From positions 1 to 64,000 of the forward strand of contig JAKCWW010001206.1 in assembly GCA_026260175.1 (NCBI GenBank): DNA of 64,000 bases, in the 5' to 3' direction. The notes beneath the pieces were generated by a model. It was given only the letters and a program-made list of their open reading frames with translations. It was not told where the DNA came from and made no database searches. Both the position numbers and the translations under genes were made by a program. Below are positions 33,306-44,838 of this stretch, in pieces; position 1 is the first letter of the stretch, and the number at the start of each line of letters is the position of its first letter. This DNA is from Reticulitermes lucifugus (taxonomy: Eukaryota > Arthropoda > Insecta > Blattodea > Rhinotermitidae).

Positions 33306-33814
33306 AAGGAATAAATTACTCTATGTAACTAGGTCCACAGACCATGGGCCTGATTGATAAACTAATTATCTCCCACTTTATTAAGAAATTCACAGCCTCA
33401 TACAGTCCAGACTTCTGAACGCTATAGTGAGCTAGATGCATGTAGTTCACATCAAACACGTTTCCCTATTCTCAGTTTTAAGACCATCTCCCCAGCCACT
33501 GCCCTGTCTCAAAGTGATACTTTCCATTCAGAATTTCTGCTAAAACCGTCGCATGCGTGTTGCATGGTCCGCCGATAGCATTACTCGTGTTCAAAGTACG
33601 TCATAGTCTGGGCCTAATCGAAATTTGTCCTAAAACCCTGGTCAGAGACCCAGCGTCCAACGCATCTTCAGCCAACGTGCAGACCTGTAGGCGGTCTCTT
33701 ATTTCCACCAGTTGTAATAACAGAGGAATCATCTACCATGTCTGCATCTCTCACTATTATTGCCCTTATTCAATACCCATGCGTACATTTCAAAGCTGAC
33801 AGTCTTAAAAAAAA
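33306..33814. other. Unassigned stretch
   Basis: An 80-codon plus-strand open frame (33557-33799) has no motif. Nothing else recognised. Confidence 0.5.
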
Positions 33815-34175
33815 AGAGAATGGGCAGTAAGAATAGACATTTCCTTGGCCGTATTCGTGGTTCCGCATTAGAGTGATCAAAGAGGATGAAACGGGCGGGA
33901 CTTGCTGGACAACTGATTTTAGAAACAAATTTAACAGTTCAGGCAGAAGACCCTCGAGCAGGTTGGAGGATAATGTAATTTTAATGGACCTTCAAGAAAC
34001 ATATAAGGATATGTTCTATATCGGCTTCATGATATTACCAAAATGTTAGCTTTCGTGTGAAAGTGGTAATGAAACTTTGGCGTACATAAGGGCGGGACAT
34101 TTTATGGCCACAAGAATTACAAGCTTCTCAAGAATGAGAATGAAAGATATTCTACGGGGATATCATATTATGGCG
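33815..34175 (+). mobile_element. LINE-A 3' end and tail
   Basis: The plus strand reads IRVIKEDETGG (compare IRVIKSRRMRWAG) and then RRPSSRLEDNVILMDLQET (compare GRPRRRWEDNIKMDLKE). The tail at 34060-34160 (GTAATGAAACTT, TACAAGCTTCTCAAGAATG) matches the one at 58508-58620. Confidence 0.7.
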
Positions 34176-35280
34176 TTGCGAACATGTTTGTTGAAAGCGA
34201 GCTGGCGTAGCCTAGTTCAGCGTTTACGCTGGACTTACGCAGAGCCATATAATGAAAACCCAGTATGTGTATAATGAGAAACTACTTGTGATCAAACTAA
34301 TAATATTTATAGAACAGGCAATGTGTGATAATTGATATAGATAGTAAGATCAATATTAATGGCTGTATACTGCAAAAAACTTGGTGTTAACAGGTGCATC
34401 CCTGTAAATATGTACTGGTGACTGTTATACTCGTATAATGAGAAAAAACAGCGCTGTGACTCACACGGTTATAATACGAGGTCTGGCCCTTCCTGCATAT
34501 CCTCCAGTCTTCCATGGCTGCATTGAAGGCATTCCGCGATAAAACACGTCACCGTTGTTCTCAAATCCACGTAACTGACACAGATATACATGTCACCGCC
34601 AAAACTGACTACAACCTGCAGTGGGATGAGGACACTGCAGCCGACAATTCAGAGGAACAAATTCTATCACGTCTATCATCTGATGGGCCCAGCACCCAAC
34701 CGACCTGCAAAAAAAAACTCCTGCTGTTTCTCACGCGACACTAGAAATTGTGAGGCCCGTATTCGAATCCAGACGTTGTCACGAGTAATTCTGAATTTGG
34801 CGTCCGACATTTATTACCGCACATTCTAAAAACTAAAAGCAAAAGTATAAGGGGTTTATTGCGATGTTTAAAGAGGTTTATCACAGGAAGTGACGCCATA
34901 CCGCAACATACGTTGCCAGTTCTGAACTACACGCCTACCGCATGACTGGCACGATTCAGACATAGAAGTCAGTTTCGCGTGAAAGCGATTTAATACCTTT
35001 GAATTTAACTTTCGTATTTAAAATTAGATAACAGTTATTTAAATAAACAAAATACAGCATTATCAACGGCTAAAATTAATAACAAACTTAAAGAGAATGG
35101 TCTACTTTATTAATGCCAATTAACCACATACTGAACAAAGGGGTATAAATGACTACAAACCTTGATAATTCAAATATCGCGCAAGAATGACAACGCCATG
35201 TCACTTTCTGTCAACCACTGCCATACGGCTATGACTGAAGTGTCTGTGCCAAAAAACAAATAGACAAACATGAGTTTTAT
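34176..35280. other. Unassigned stretch
   Basis: A 76-codon plus-strand frame (34514-34744) has no motif I know. GTATTCGAATCC near 34760 resembles a B box but lacks context. Confidence 0.45.
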
Positions 35281-35428
35281 GGTTTCCATGGCGATTACTA
35301 TGAATACGACTTTCGTCTGGGACGTGTCGTTGTGTAGATTTGTAAAAAGCTGCCGACGTTTAGGAGAAACCTGCTGCATTCATCTTCTGCGCTGAGTATG
35401 AAAGCTGCATATTCCTTCATAAGGTCTT
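35281..35428. repeat. F1 foldback repeat
   Basis: GGTTTCCATGGCGATTAC, TCGTCTGGGACGTGTCG, TTGTGTAGATTTG, CCGACGTTTAGGAGAAACC, TGCTGCATTCATCTTC, then a short remnant of the mirrored half (GAAAGCTGC). Confidence 0.7.
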
Positions 35429-35594
35429 CAGTGGACTATTATTTAAGCCACATTATCTTTACAATGGTAAGGACGCTTGCTACAGGCTATCGTTCTCTTA
35501 ATTTTATCTAATATTAATCTGCTATGAAATCAATAAGGAAGAGATCTAGGGACATGAAGCATGCAGAAGGAAATAAAGGCGAATTTAAATTTCA

Positions 35595-35687
35595 TTCCAA
35601 AATATTCCGGCCTTCTGGCATGCGACGTCATGTAGTTTTATGCCTACCCACATCGCAGAAGACCGTATTCTTAACACTCACCTTCGT
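35595..35687. repeat. F1 foldback repeat, deletion derivative
   Basis: CCTTCTGGCATGCGACGTC, ATGTAGTTTTATG is followed directly by CTACCCACATCGCAGAAG, ACCGTATTC, CACTCACC. The whole centre is missing, so only the outer arms remain, about 93 bp. Confidence 0.75.
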
Positions 35688-35856
35688 CCGAACTTGAACA
35701 CTAATTTTGAACACATAAATACACATAAATATAAATAAACATAAATATTAATAAAACTTGTTCCAAACGTTTTCTTTTCTAGAACATGCCACTAATAACA
35801 CCTAAGTGACACCAGCATCACTCACTCCACTTAATGCAGAATCCTGAATTTTTCAT

Positions 35857-36012
35857 TCATTCTGTAGTCTGTCTTACGACAGATCTGTAGCCTCTTCCCA
35901 AGCTAGTTCTCCACAGGGTGCGATCTAGTGCTTTCTCTTTCAATTTCCAGTATCTTCTCTTTTCCTTTAAGGTCATCTAGTATTTGCTTACGCCTTCTTC
36001 CTCGTCTTCCCT
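35857..36012 (-). mobile_element. LINE C-terminal end, second type, to its stop codon
   Basis: The minus strand encodes RGRRRKQILDDLK, then after one frameshift KRRYWKLKEKALDRTLWRTS and GRGY-SVVRQTTE ending at TGA (35857-35859). GRRRKQLLDDLKE with LDRTLWRTRFGRGYGPVVRQTT is a C-terminal signature I recall from insect LINE ORF2 fragments. It differs from LINE-A. The rest of the protein is absent. Confidence 0.75.
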
Positions 36013-37494
36013 TACAATTTTTAAGAAATGACTGGCTTGCGAAATTTACACTTAACTTGCACTCAGAAGGGTGTAACTAATGAAACAGAAATGCTAGATA
36101 TGTAAAATGTTGTAGACAATGGATCAAAACTTAACTATGATTTTGTTATAAAAAGTAATTACATCTCATTCCTTAGACACATGGCGACGGTGCGAAGTTT
36201 TATATTTAAGTCTGACAAATTAAATTTAGACAAGAACGGTACCTGATAAAGTATACACAGAGGGGACAAGTAGGCTATACTGTACAATTATTATTTTGTA
36301 TTTCTCGCTGCACTGCTATATAATAAGGAACATGTGAAGAAACGTTTGGGTCCTTAGATCTTCAAAGATCTTATTATCACCACAGGTCCTCGTGTAATCT
36401 TCAAATACAGTACTGCTAGCGTTACCTAACTGGAAAGTATCATTGGTCTAAAAGTGTGAAGTTTAATGTTAAAAATCTTATTCGAATGATAACATGTAGA
36501 TATTGTACAATTTCTTGTCAGCAACATTAATACAAAAGAATAAGCTTACTACACACTTGCTATTTACCTTAACATGTAGCTATAAATTGTAGCGGAAAAT
36601 GACAGCAATAAATAGTAGTGAAATATGGGCATGGGTCAGTACTGTAACGTCTATATTTGCCTAAGACAATTTAGAGCATAACTCTACACAGGAGCACCGA
36701 TTAGACATAATGTTATTCCAGCGTGATTACTGTGTACGTAAAAAAAGTGTTTTTCTAGAATAGAGTTTATTGAGGCTGGGTATTTTTCACAAAGTCTCCT
36801 TTTGTAATTAACAAAAGCGTTGCACGCCTATACAGACTATTTTCAAAATAAATGTCATACTAAAAACCTTCGCCACATTCCAAAAACACAGAAAGTTTTC
36901 TAATTAATGTTGCTCACAACGGCTATCAGTTTCGGCTAAAATATCAGCAGGCCTTAAACTAGTATGTCCTATTAGTTGGGCAGGAAACGAAAATTTATGA
37001 TCAAAAAATATCAGTGTCGTAGCAAATGCACTTTGAATGTCACCATTCTTTCTACAAGATCTTCAGAATTGTGTTGAAATGAATGATCCAGCGACCTGTG
37101 TATTTTATTACACAGATTTGTACTGGGAGAGAAGCGTGTCATTTCATTTACAATAGTAAGTCAGGCAATAATAGAAAATTTCAGCATAGCACATTAATTA
37201 AATGTGAAAGCAGTCTTTGCCTTACATACAAAACAGGATGAATGGATGAATGGCAGAAAAGAACGCGAACTAAAAAGCAAAAAAAAAAAAATAATTGTTC
37301 AAAGCAGATATGAGCATGCTATTGTTACGAACATCATTATCAGAAGCTAAAGACCTAAAAAATTACTGAGAGATTGAACAGGTTACAGCATCACGCAACG
37401 TCATAGTTCCATGTCTGAATGAGAAGCAGAAAAAACAATGTTACGTATAATATCGTATTTTGGATCTCGTCGGACACAGAGCTCTCCAAATGTT
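36013..37494. other. Unassigned stretch
   Basis: No gene or repeat recognised in about 1.5 kb; an A run lies at 37279-37290. Confidence 0.5.
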
Positions 37495-37655
37495 CATATC
37501 GAGGTCTTCTGGATTAAAACAATGCTTTTTCTGGTACGCTGTCACCAACCTCTGAAGGAAGACACGGCCTCCATCTTCAGGACAAATACATATTATGAAA
37601 ATGTGTAGGTGTATCCCTCCCATATGTTGATGTCCCACTTACTACTTGGTGTCAC
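37495..37655. repeat. F1 foldback repeat, diverged
   Basis: GAGGTCTTCTGG, GTACGCTGTCACCAACC, TCTGAAGGAAGACACGGCC, CTCCATCTTCAGGAC mark the left half and centre. The right half is barely recognisable. Confidence 0.5.
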
Positions 37656-37669
37656 AAGCCACGTAAGAA

Positions 37670-37980
37670 GGTAAAGGTACTCCACGTGCTTAATTATACA
37701 CAACGCAAGTAGAATGTATGGAGAAGTGGACGTATAGACCCATGCATTATTAGACTCGGAACTAGATGCAGGTAAGTGGTCAGCATCGCGACCCGGCTAC
37801 TTTACATCTGAAAAGACTTGCAATTACCCATCCTACAGGAGGCTGGGTGGTTCTCACAACCGGTCTTGAAACTGTACAACTGAGAATAATCTGTCAATGA
37901 CAGAAATTTAACTCAGATTCCTCTGTCGCCCATCCCGTATTCTAGTCACTGTGGGACTACGTTACTGCTCTAAGGCAGGT
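37670..37980 (-). mobile_element. SINE-2 copy
   Basis: The minus-strand reading ends in a TACCTTTACC tail (37670 side) and contains CTGACCACTTACCTGCATC, CCACCCAGCCTCCTGTAGG, AAGACCGGTTGTGAG and a tRNA-like head with AACGTAGTCCCACAGTGAC. Its order matches 45812-46102. Confidence 0.7.
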
Positions 37981-38249
37981 CATAACCCAGAAAATCATAC
38001 GTAGTATGTGCCTTCAATTGCGTGAAAACCTCAGCTTGATAATGGCACGTGTATTAGCAGAGAAACTTTGAAAGAGAGTGCGGCACTGGGGGATGGAAGT
38101 TTTTGCGATTATTAGTAAAAATCTCTGAACAGCAAAATAGTTACAAGAACTGACACACTAAACGGCTACTATATTTTCCGTTCTATACTGAATCGTTACT
38201 GTTTTCACAAGAGCTTTGCAGTCCACACACACGCACACACACATATATT

Positions 38250-38645
38250 CTATATGTTTTAAAATTAGCTCCAAAATTATCCAGCCATTTATAACCTGAT
38301 CTACCAAGTAGCTTCCTTTTGGTAAGGTTTTCCAAATAAACTAGTATGAGAATTCCTCACCTTTCCATATGTTATATGTACAACATCCACCTCTTCTTCC
38401 TTAATTTCATTACGCAAATAACATTCAAGAGTGATTATCAATTATGAATCTCCTCATTAAGCAACTTCTGCAATCTCCTGTTGCTTTCTTCCTCTCAGGT
38501 TCAAATATTCCCTTCGCCATCCTGTTTTCAAATACCTGGAATCGATTTTCCCTTAACATGAGACATGTAATTTCCAGCCCTAAAAAGCAACTGACAGAAT
38601 TTTAGTTTCGTATATTTTAACCTTTACGTTTCTATAAGAGGAAGG
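38250..38645 (-). mobile_element. LINE-A RT C-terminus, minus strand
   Basis: The minus strand reads KVKIYETKILSVAF, GWKLHVSC, LRENRFQVFENRMAKGIFEP, ERKKATGDC, and further on KRKLLGRSGYKWLDNF. This follows LINE-A order (KIKIYKTIILPVVLYGCETW, LREEHRLRVFENRVLRRIF, KRPLGRPRRRWEDNI). Only this copy of the family is on the minus strand. Confidence 0.75.
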
Positions 38646-39039
38646 AAAAATAGTTTCAAATGAATTAAATCTGCTCTTGAATTTAAAATAAACGTAATTT
38701 TTCCCGTCGAGTTTAATTCAGCACAAAATAAAAATAAATATTAACATGTATAACACATCGCAATTGTAATATTTTGCCTGAAGTAATAAAGCAACGGGAA
38801 AGGTCTCTTTGTTGTTTGTGTGGATTTTAAAATAAAATGTAGGTACATAACGCAGCCCGCAGTCACAAAACAACAAGAAGAAAGTCGCTTTGATTCAGTC
38901 GAAAATGTTGAAGGGCATGCGACCTAATTCTGAAAAAGAAATATCAACAGTCCTCATTTTTTCTTCGACATCACCACGGATGAACAAAAGTTTCTTAAAA
39001 CGTAAGGCCTTCTGATATAAATTCATAACAGCCCATTAT
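38646..39039. other. Unassigned stretch
   Basis: Nothing recognised. I looked for the left terminal inverted repeat of the mariner element here and did not find it. Confidence 0.5.
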
Positions 39040-40060
39040 CATCACGTTTTCACCAAAATTCAACATACCGCAATTGAAACTTTCGGTATGTTGACAGGTG
39101 TTTATGGTGACGAAAGGATGTCTCGTGCTCGCGTATTTGAATTGAATAAGATTTGTGTGCGATCGAGAACACGGGCGAACGATGATCAGAAATCCGGTCG
39201 CCCCACAACCACAAAACAAAAAACAAGAAAACAAAAACATCGATATTCTTGCACAGTATTCGCCGTTCAATGTTTATAATGATGGCTGAGATGCTAAAGG
39301 TCAGTACGGCATCAAGTAGTGGAATTGTGTTCGAAGGCACTAACATGAGAAAGATGAGCGCTAAGATGATGCCCAGAGTTCTGACGCGCGAACAAGAAAA
39401 GAAAAAAATCGAAATCTCTACTGATCTTCTTGAACGAATGAGAAAATGGCCGACATTTCTGAATAATGCTATCACTATAGACGAGACATTCATACTTACA
39501 ACCCCGACACTAAAAGACAAAGCCTCTCGTCGACAAAGGCTTCGTCTTTCTAAAAGAAGAAGGCAAGAACATTACGCTCCAAAGCAAACAAAATGTCGAC
39601 TGTGTTTTTCCAAAATCAAATATATCGAGCAACACGAGTATCTTCCAGCGGGGCAAACGGTTAACCCGTACTTCTACATCGATGTTCTGAAAGCTTTTAG
39701 AGATAAACAGCGTTATCTAAGAACCGGAGCTGTGGGCCCACGGTTCGATTCTTCATCATGAAAATGTTTCTTCTCATTTAGCGTTATCAGTGACGCAATT
39801 TCTGGTCCAAAACAGAATCACAACAATGGCAAACCCCCCTATTCGCCTGGTCACGCTTCTTGTAAACTATTTTCCCACAACTACAGAAGTTTCATGAAAG
39901 GAACCAATTTTGGCGACGTGGAGCATATAAAGAAATATGCAACCGAAGACACAAAACAGCATTCCCGAAGAGGACTTCCAAGTACATTTCGAAGTGTTGA
40001 ATATGAAATCGAGGAAGTGGCTTAGAAACAGATGGGAACTCCTTTGAAAGAAAGGGGCTT
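39040..40060 (+). pseudogene. Mariner-family transposase, dead copy
   Basis: The plus strand, across at least three frame changes, follows a mariner transposase in order. The N-terminal DNA-binding part shows AIETFGMLTGVYGDERMSRA, then RVFE and SGRPTT. The linker gives MRKMSAKMMPRVLTREQEKK. The catalytic domain shows DLLERM, TIDET (the usual GDES site, first Asp kept), YLPAGQTVNPYFYIDVLKAF, LHHENVSSH (usually HHDNAPAH, second Asp now Glu), ALSVTQFLVQNRI, PPYSPGHASCK (usually SPDLAPCD, third Asp now Lys) and a degraded C-terminus near NSFE. With two of three metal-binding acids replaced and frameshifts present it cannot be active. Terminal inverted repeats were not found. Confidence 0.9.
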
Positions 40061-40618
40061 TCAGCTCTAATCTTTCAGTGATACAAGTTTTAATAACACA
40101 CCCTTTTTCGTTTCAGCCAGACGTTGTAAAGTACATAACATTGGAAATGAAAGAAGGACGGGAACCAGTAGCAGATGGTGGACCTAATAAAGGTTGTTTA
40201 TCAGTGAGAAGTCATGGATAAGAGCCACGGGGAAACACATCAGAATTTTTTTTGCAAAAAGAGTGACAAAAACTGTGGGAGTGACTACAAGAAATTAATG
40301 TACCATTCCATCATTTGCCTGAAAATTCCATTCCGAAATGATTGTAGAATAATGATGCTGCGTCAAGTGCTTGAATGATTACCAGAAAAATAAATCAACA
40401 TGGAATAAACACGAACATGTTTTCCAATTAGAGTGTCTGAATTTTGTTAATGCGTGTTCATTTTCATAAACCTGCTGATTTAAAAGTAATGAAGCCTGCA
40501 ACATTACACTGCATCAAAACATTAGTTATGATTCTTGAATTTTGCTGAAAATTGTTACTATAGTGAACTAAATTTATAAGGAAAGTTTTGGGATATGGAT
40601 ATGGCTAATATGAGATTG
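40061..40618. other. Unassigned stretch
   Basis: Right flank of the mariner copy; no terminal repeat or gene recognised. Confidence 0.5.
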
Positions 40619-40837
40619 CGGGTTCTCAATGGGTGAATGTAAAGACTAGTGCCATCTGGAACGTGATGTCATTTATTCCGCTAGTTACGTAGACTAGCAA
40701 AGTTTCGGAGAAACCAGCTGTCTCCCTGAAAATGGAGGTATTAGTTTTCTCCAAAATTCTGATGCCTACTTATCGAAGTACACGTAGTCACATACCAGAA
40801 GACCGAAGTCTTATTATTCACCACCTGAGGACATCAA
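40619..40837. repeat. F1 foldback repeat, best full-length copy
   Basis: The left half reads GGTTCTCAATGGGTGAAT, GACTAGTGCCATCTGGAACG, TGATGTC, GTAGACTAGC, AAAGTTTCGGAGAAACC, AGCTGTCTCCCTG. The right half mirrors it: AAAATGGAGGTATTAG, TTTTCTCCAAAATTCTG, ACTTATCGAAGTACACGTAG, TCACATACCAGAAGACCG, ATTATTCACCACCTGAGG. Both outer ends and the centre are present, giving about 219 bp. There is no coding potential for a transposase, so it would be non-autonomous. Confidence 0.85.
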
Positions 40838-40877
40838 ATTTCATTCTTTGTCTCCGATATGGCAGTTAGTTGCCCTT

Positions 40878-41300
40878 TTTGTAACGGTAAAATTCTGTCA
40901 TCCTGTTAAAGAAGACTGCAATTCCTCGTACACGGTTTAACACAGCAATGTCACTGCCGCTCGAACAGTATGGATTCTATCAGTGTCTCGCACAACTCTG
41001 CGAGCCCTCGAGTAGAATCCAACGCCACATCGTTAATTTCGCTCTAATGATACAGATTCTGTCAGCCTGTTGCACAACATTTCAATGCCTCATCTCCGCG
41101 AGGCCTCGAATGGGATTTAAGAGTAACGTTACTTTCTCTAAGAAGGTATGGATTCTGTCAGCGTCTCGCACAACTGTGCTAGCCCTTGTGTGGAATTAAA
41201 CGCAATAGCCTGACCTTCGCTCAGAAGGTATGGACTGTGCAAGCATGTTGCACGACTCTGCAGATTCTCTTATGAAGTTTAACACACCTCAGTTATAAGA
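40878..41300. repeat. Tandem array, five units of 82-94 bp
   Basis: Units start near 40878, 40959, 41041, 41135 and 41219. Each contains an AGGTATGGATTCTGTCAGC-type line, then CTCGCACAACTCTGC, and a later AATTTAACGC-type segment. Units differ by substitutions and short indels. The array lies between two F1 copies. Confidence 0.75.
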
Positions 41301-41709
41301 TATAATAAAAATTATAAAATTACAGCCTACACAGAATTTTCATTTTACTATTTCAAATTACGTTTTCCTGAAACACAGCTACAGTTACAAGAACTTGAAA
41401 TGGGATTTTCAGTTGCTTTCTTGAAGTCGTTCTGAAAATATGTCTTCTAAGACTACGCTTTTCTGGAAGCTGGTTTCTCACAGCATAAAATTACTAAGAT
41501 TATCCCCAAAAAACCTGCGAAAATAATTTCTTATAATTCCGTATACCGCTCTGGTTCTAGCGTTTATTTCTGGCACAGAAATATTACGGTACTTATAACC
41601 CTGTGCAGTCATAAGTAATAGTATTTCGTTAAATACTAGTTGAGTCTTAGCGAAAAGATATGTTTCAAGCATGCGGGAACAACAATAACGCTTAAAAAAT
41701 TTTAGTCCC

Positions 41710-41867
41710 AAAATAACGGTCTACTTGTATGTGACGTGAAGCCGGATAGATGGGTACCAACGTTTCTGTGAAAGCTGCTGCATCTAGCTTCAGGGTAATA
41801 TTCAAAATGGAGGCAGCAGATTCCTGCAGGTGTGTCTAACAAACCACACGACACTACACCTCTAAAT
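41710..41867. repeat. F1 foldback repeat
   Basis: AATAACGGTCTACTTG, TATGTGACGTGAAGCCGG, GATGGGTACCAACGTTTCTG, AGCTGCTGCATCTAGCTTCA, GGAGGCAGCAGATTCCTG, and AACAAACCACACGACACTAC. The AGATGCAGCAGC and GGAGGCAGCAGA segments show the inverted symmetry. Confidence 0.8.
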
Positions 41868-42889
41868 AACACAATCTTAATATACCACCCTCAAATCTCT
41901 TTAAATTCTAGTCGCAGTATGTGAATTACTTCCGTGACCTAGCTGTGCTTATTTACACTTTATTTAACGACGCTCTCAAGAACTGAGACAATACAGCGTT
42001 AAAATCTCGGACTGTAGTGTACAGCGTACTGAACTAAAACTGTCTGAAAAGAGGGTTAAGAAAATCCAAAAAAAGAACACCTCGGTCACGATATACTTTT
42101 ACTAATTTACACCATCATAACACAATCGTATTAATAATATGTGCTTCTTATTTTAAAATAAAATTTCCTATATGCTTCGGACCTTCTCCCATATTCAGGA
42201 ACGTATCATACAAATACGGAGTCCACCTAAAGGTATTATAATATATACAGCCATATTACAAATTAAGCTACTTTTACAGCATGTAAATGTAAGAATTTAC
42301 AACACCAAACATAAGATAAAAAGGTATTGTAATTTAATTATGATTTAGAATTTTATTTGCACGAAGGAGATTACAAAATTTCTTTAAGCTGATGGTCCTG
42401 CTGTTTATTTATATTAATTTTTTAAATAAAAATATTTATGACTTGTTTTTATGCATAATTGAGCTAACCGTATTACACCCATGCCTAGTTCTGTAGATAG
42501 TTATTATTTTTATTTTTATTATTATTATTATTTCTGATTCCAAAATCATACAAAATAATGATCTACAATAGATAATATACGTACATTATTAATGTACATA
42601 ATATTAACAAATGTTTAATATTGTTGTATTATGAAAGTACACATCAACAAACCACGAATGTAGTACAAGTAAGACATGGGCAATATGAAGCTCAGCATAC
42701 ATAATACTGTACTTGGTAGTCCGACCAGGATTCGAATCGGACTCCTCCCGAACACAGGTCAGAAGCACTATCATTTGAGCAGAGTTGATGATGTATATTT
42801 AAATGAAACAGTGATATTAAAATGAGACCTACACAGAAACGTGTTCGGTGTGACCTAGATGAAGCGGAATCAGAACAGGGTTAAATAAT
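41868..42889. other. Unassigned stretch
   Basis: AT-rich, with a TTATTATT-type run at about 42498-42530. GGATTCGAATCGGAC near 42729 resembles a B box but has no head or body. Nothing else recognised. Confidence 0.5.
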
Positions 42890-42975
42890 GATTCACTTAT
42901 CACAGTATCTTTCAGGTATTACAAGGGAATTTCTTGACCGACTGAGCTATTAGCTGCTAGCGATGGAGTTAAATG
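42890..42975 (+). mobile_element. LINE-A 3' tail fragment
   Basis: AGGGAATTTCTTGACCGACT, GAGCTATTAGCTGCTAGC, GATGGAGTTAAAT follows the LINE-A tail pattern (AATTTCTTGACC, CTATCAGCTTCTC, ATGGAGTT). Coding is absent. Confidence 0.5.
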
Positions 42976-44838
42976 TATTTAACATGTTGAAGAGCTTGTC
43001 ACGTGCCATGAACAGACAATTTGATCACCCCTCTCCGGTAACATATTTCCAACGTGAAAGACGAACATAAAACAAAAAAGAAGAAAGAACTGAGCAACAT
43101 TAATTAAAACCATAATTAAGAAACTTAATTAACAAACATATAAATGTCAAGTCGAGAAACTTTCCGAGTTCACAGAAGAGTTAATTACATGGGCATTACA
43201 CCCCTCCACTTCTCGAACATAAATAAAAAAAAGCACACAGCCTATTTGACAACACAACCAACCTGCATTCTGAAGATTACAGCTCGGGAATGCGACTCTT
43301 TGAAACGTGCATCGCCTTCATTGCTTACTGACAGCACCAGAAGCGAGGAACAGAACACAGCAGCGATCCATGTTACAATAATTACGTCTAAAAACCATAA
43401 ATTTGGGGTGGATGATTGGGTTGGTGATGTTAGAGACTGCGTGACTGAGTCAGTCAGTCACTCAGTCAGTGACTGGACAGATGGTTATGTGAGACTGTGA
43501 GGAAAAAAGAGTTGATGAGAGCGAGTACGAATGAATATGTGAATGGATAAACGGGCCTAAATTAGCAAGTTGGCAGATAAGTGAGAGAATTTCACGGTCC
43601 CAAAAGATTGTTAATACGTCGGTGAAAACGTGTTCGTCTGCTACATCTGATCTCACGGATAAAAGCTACCTCAGCTCAGACGTCATTAGTTCTGCTTCCC
43701 ATTTTCGACGGCAACAAATAGGAGGCAATTAGTGTGCAACTGGAGGTAGTCCATCTGAATGGGTTATGCGCAACCGACCTCATGGAGTGAATATACCATT
43801 CATCTTAAAATCGATGGGTCACTAAAGACTCTATTCAAAATATACAAAGTTCCGTTAATGTTCGTTTAAGGAATTTTAAATACCAGCCTCAAGTATCATC
43901 GAAATCGCGACGAGAAAGGGCTCATCTTTTGTAATTCCCTTTTGGACACCACCGATCTTCGAGTTCTTACATGAAATCTAGAAATATTTTCTAAATTCAA
44001 GCAAAAGCATTCTTTCTGCTACATCCGCATAAGCTGCTAATTTTGTTTGTCGAAATGCTGATATATTTACAGAAAAAAACTGTTCTGTTACCCAGATTTT
44101 ACACTAGTTCTGGTAGTTTATTGTGCATTAAGATTTTTTATTAGGGGTGTAAATATATGCACTACAATTTTGTAAAATGTCTATTTCAAGTTCAGATTTG
44201 TTGTTTAACTGAACTCTGTTGCCCTGTTTCAATTTTCTCCTGTGCTTTGCTCATATTTGCTATTTTCCTTTCATTGATACATTTTGTGTATTCGTGCAGA
44301 TCTTTCTAATTGGCCAATGGGCTGTTGAGTCAGCGCCTTACTAAAAATTGAATTCAATTATCATTATAATATTCTTATTGTATCATCATTACCACCACCA
44401 TCAACAGCATCATCATCATCATCATCATCATCATCATGCATACAACATTCCAAACTACTTCGCAAACACAATAAGGACAAAACAGCATTTTAACTTTATA
44501 ATTATCGCTACTAAATACAAATGTTATGAATATTTATTTCATACACGATGTAACTTTAATCACATATCAGTGTTAGTTTGCCAGTATATCTACATACTTC
44601 GAACCAAGCTGCAATAATTCCTGCAAAATCAAAGTACTAAATATATACTCTTCACTGTTACTGGAATATTAATTGTTATAATCTACGTATAAAGTATTTA
44701 ATGCAATAACCATGGCGACCCCAAGTGCCGGAGGAAAAAAGGAAAATTCTGCAACATTATCAATAACTAGATAACTGCACGTGCCGAAGGTAAAATGGGG
44801 AGAAAGAGGAGCAGTTGTCTATAGACTGTATAAGAATA
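42976..44838. other. Unassigned stretch
   Basis: A 118-codon plus-strand open frame (43144-43500) has no known motif. A GTCA/TGAC-rich imperfect palindrome lies at 43440-43476. The CAT run at 44408-44437 makes a poly-His open frame. No gene recognised. Confidence 0.5.
44408..44437. repeat. CAT microsatellite
   Basis: Ten uninterrupted CAT trinucleotides. Confidence 0.95.

Noticed and set aside
36925-36960. Minus-strand CTGATAT with GCCGAAAC
   Set aside because: Stem II does not pair and no cleavage triplet follows.
44348-44617. Histidine-rich protein
   Set aside because: The poly-His comes from the CAT microsatellite.
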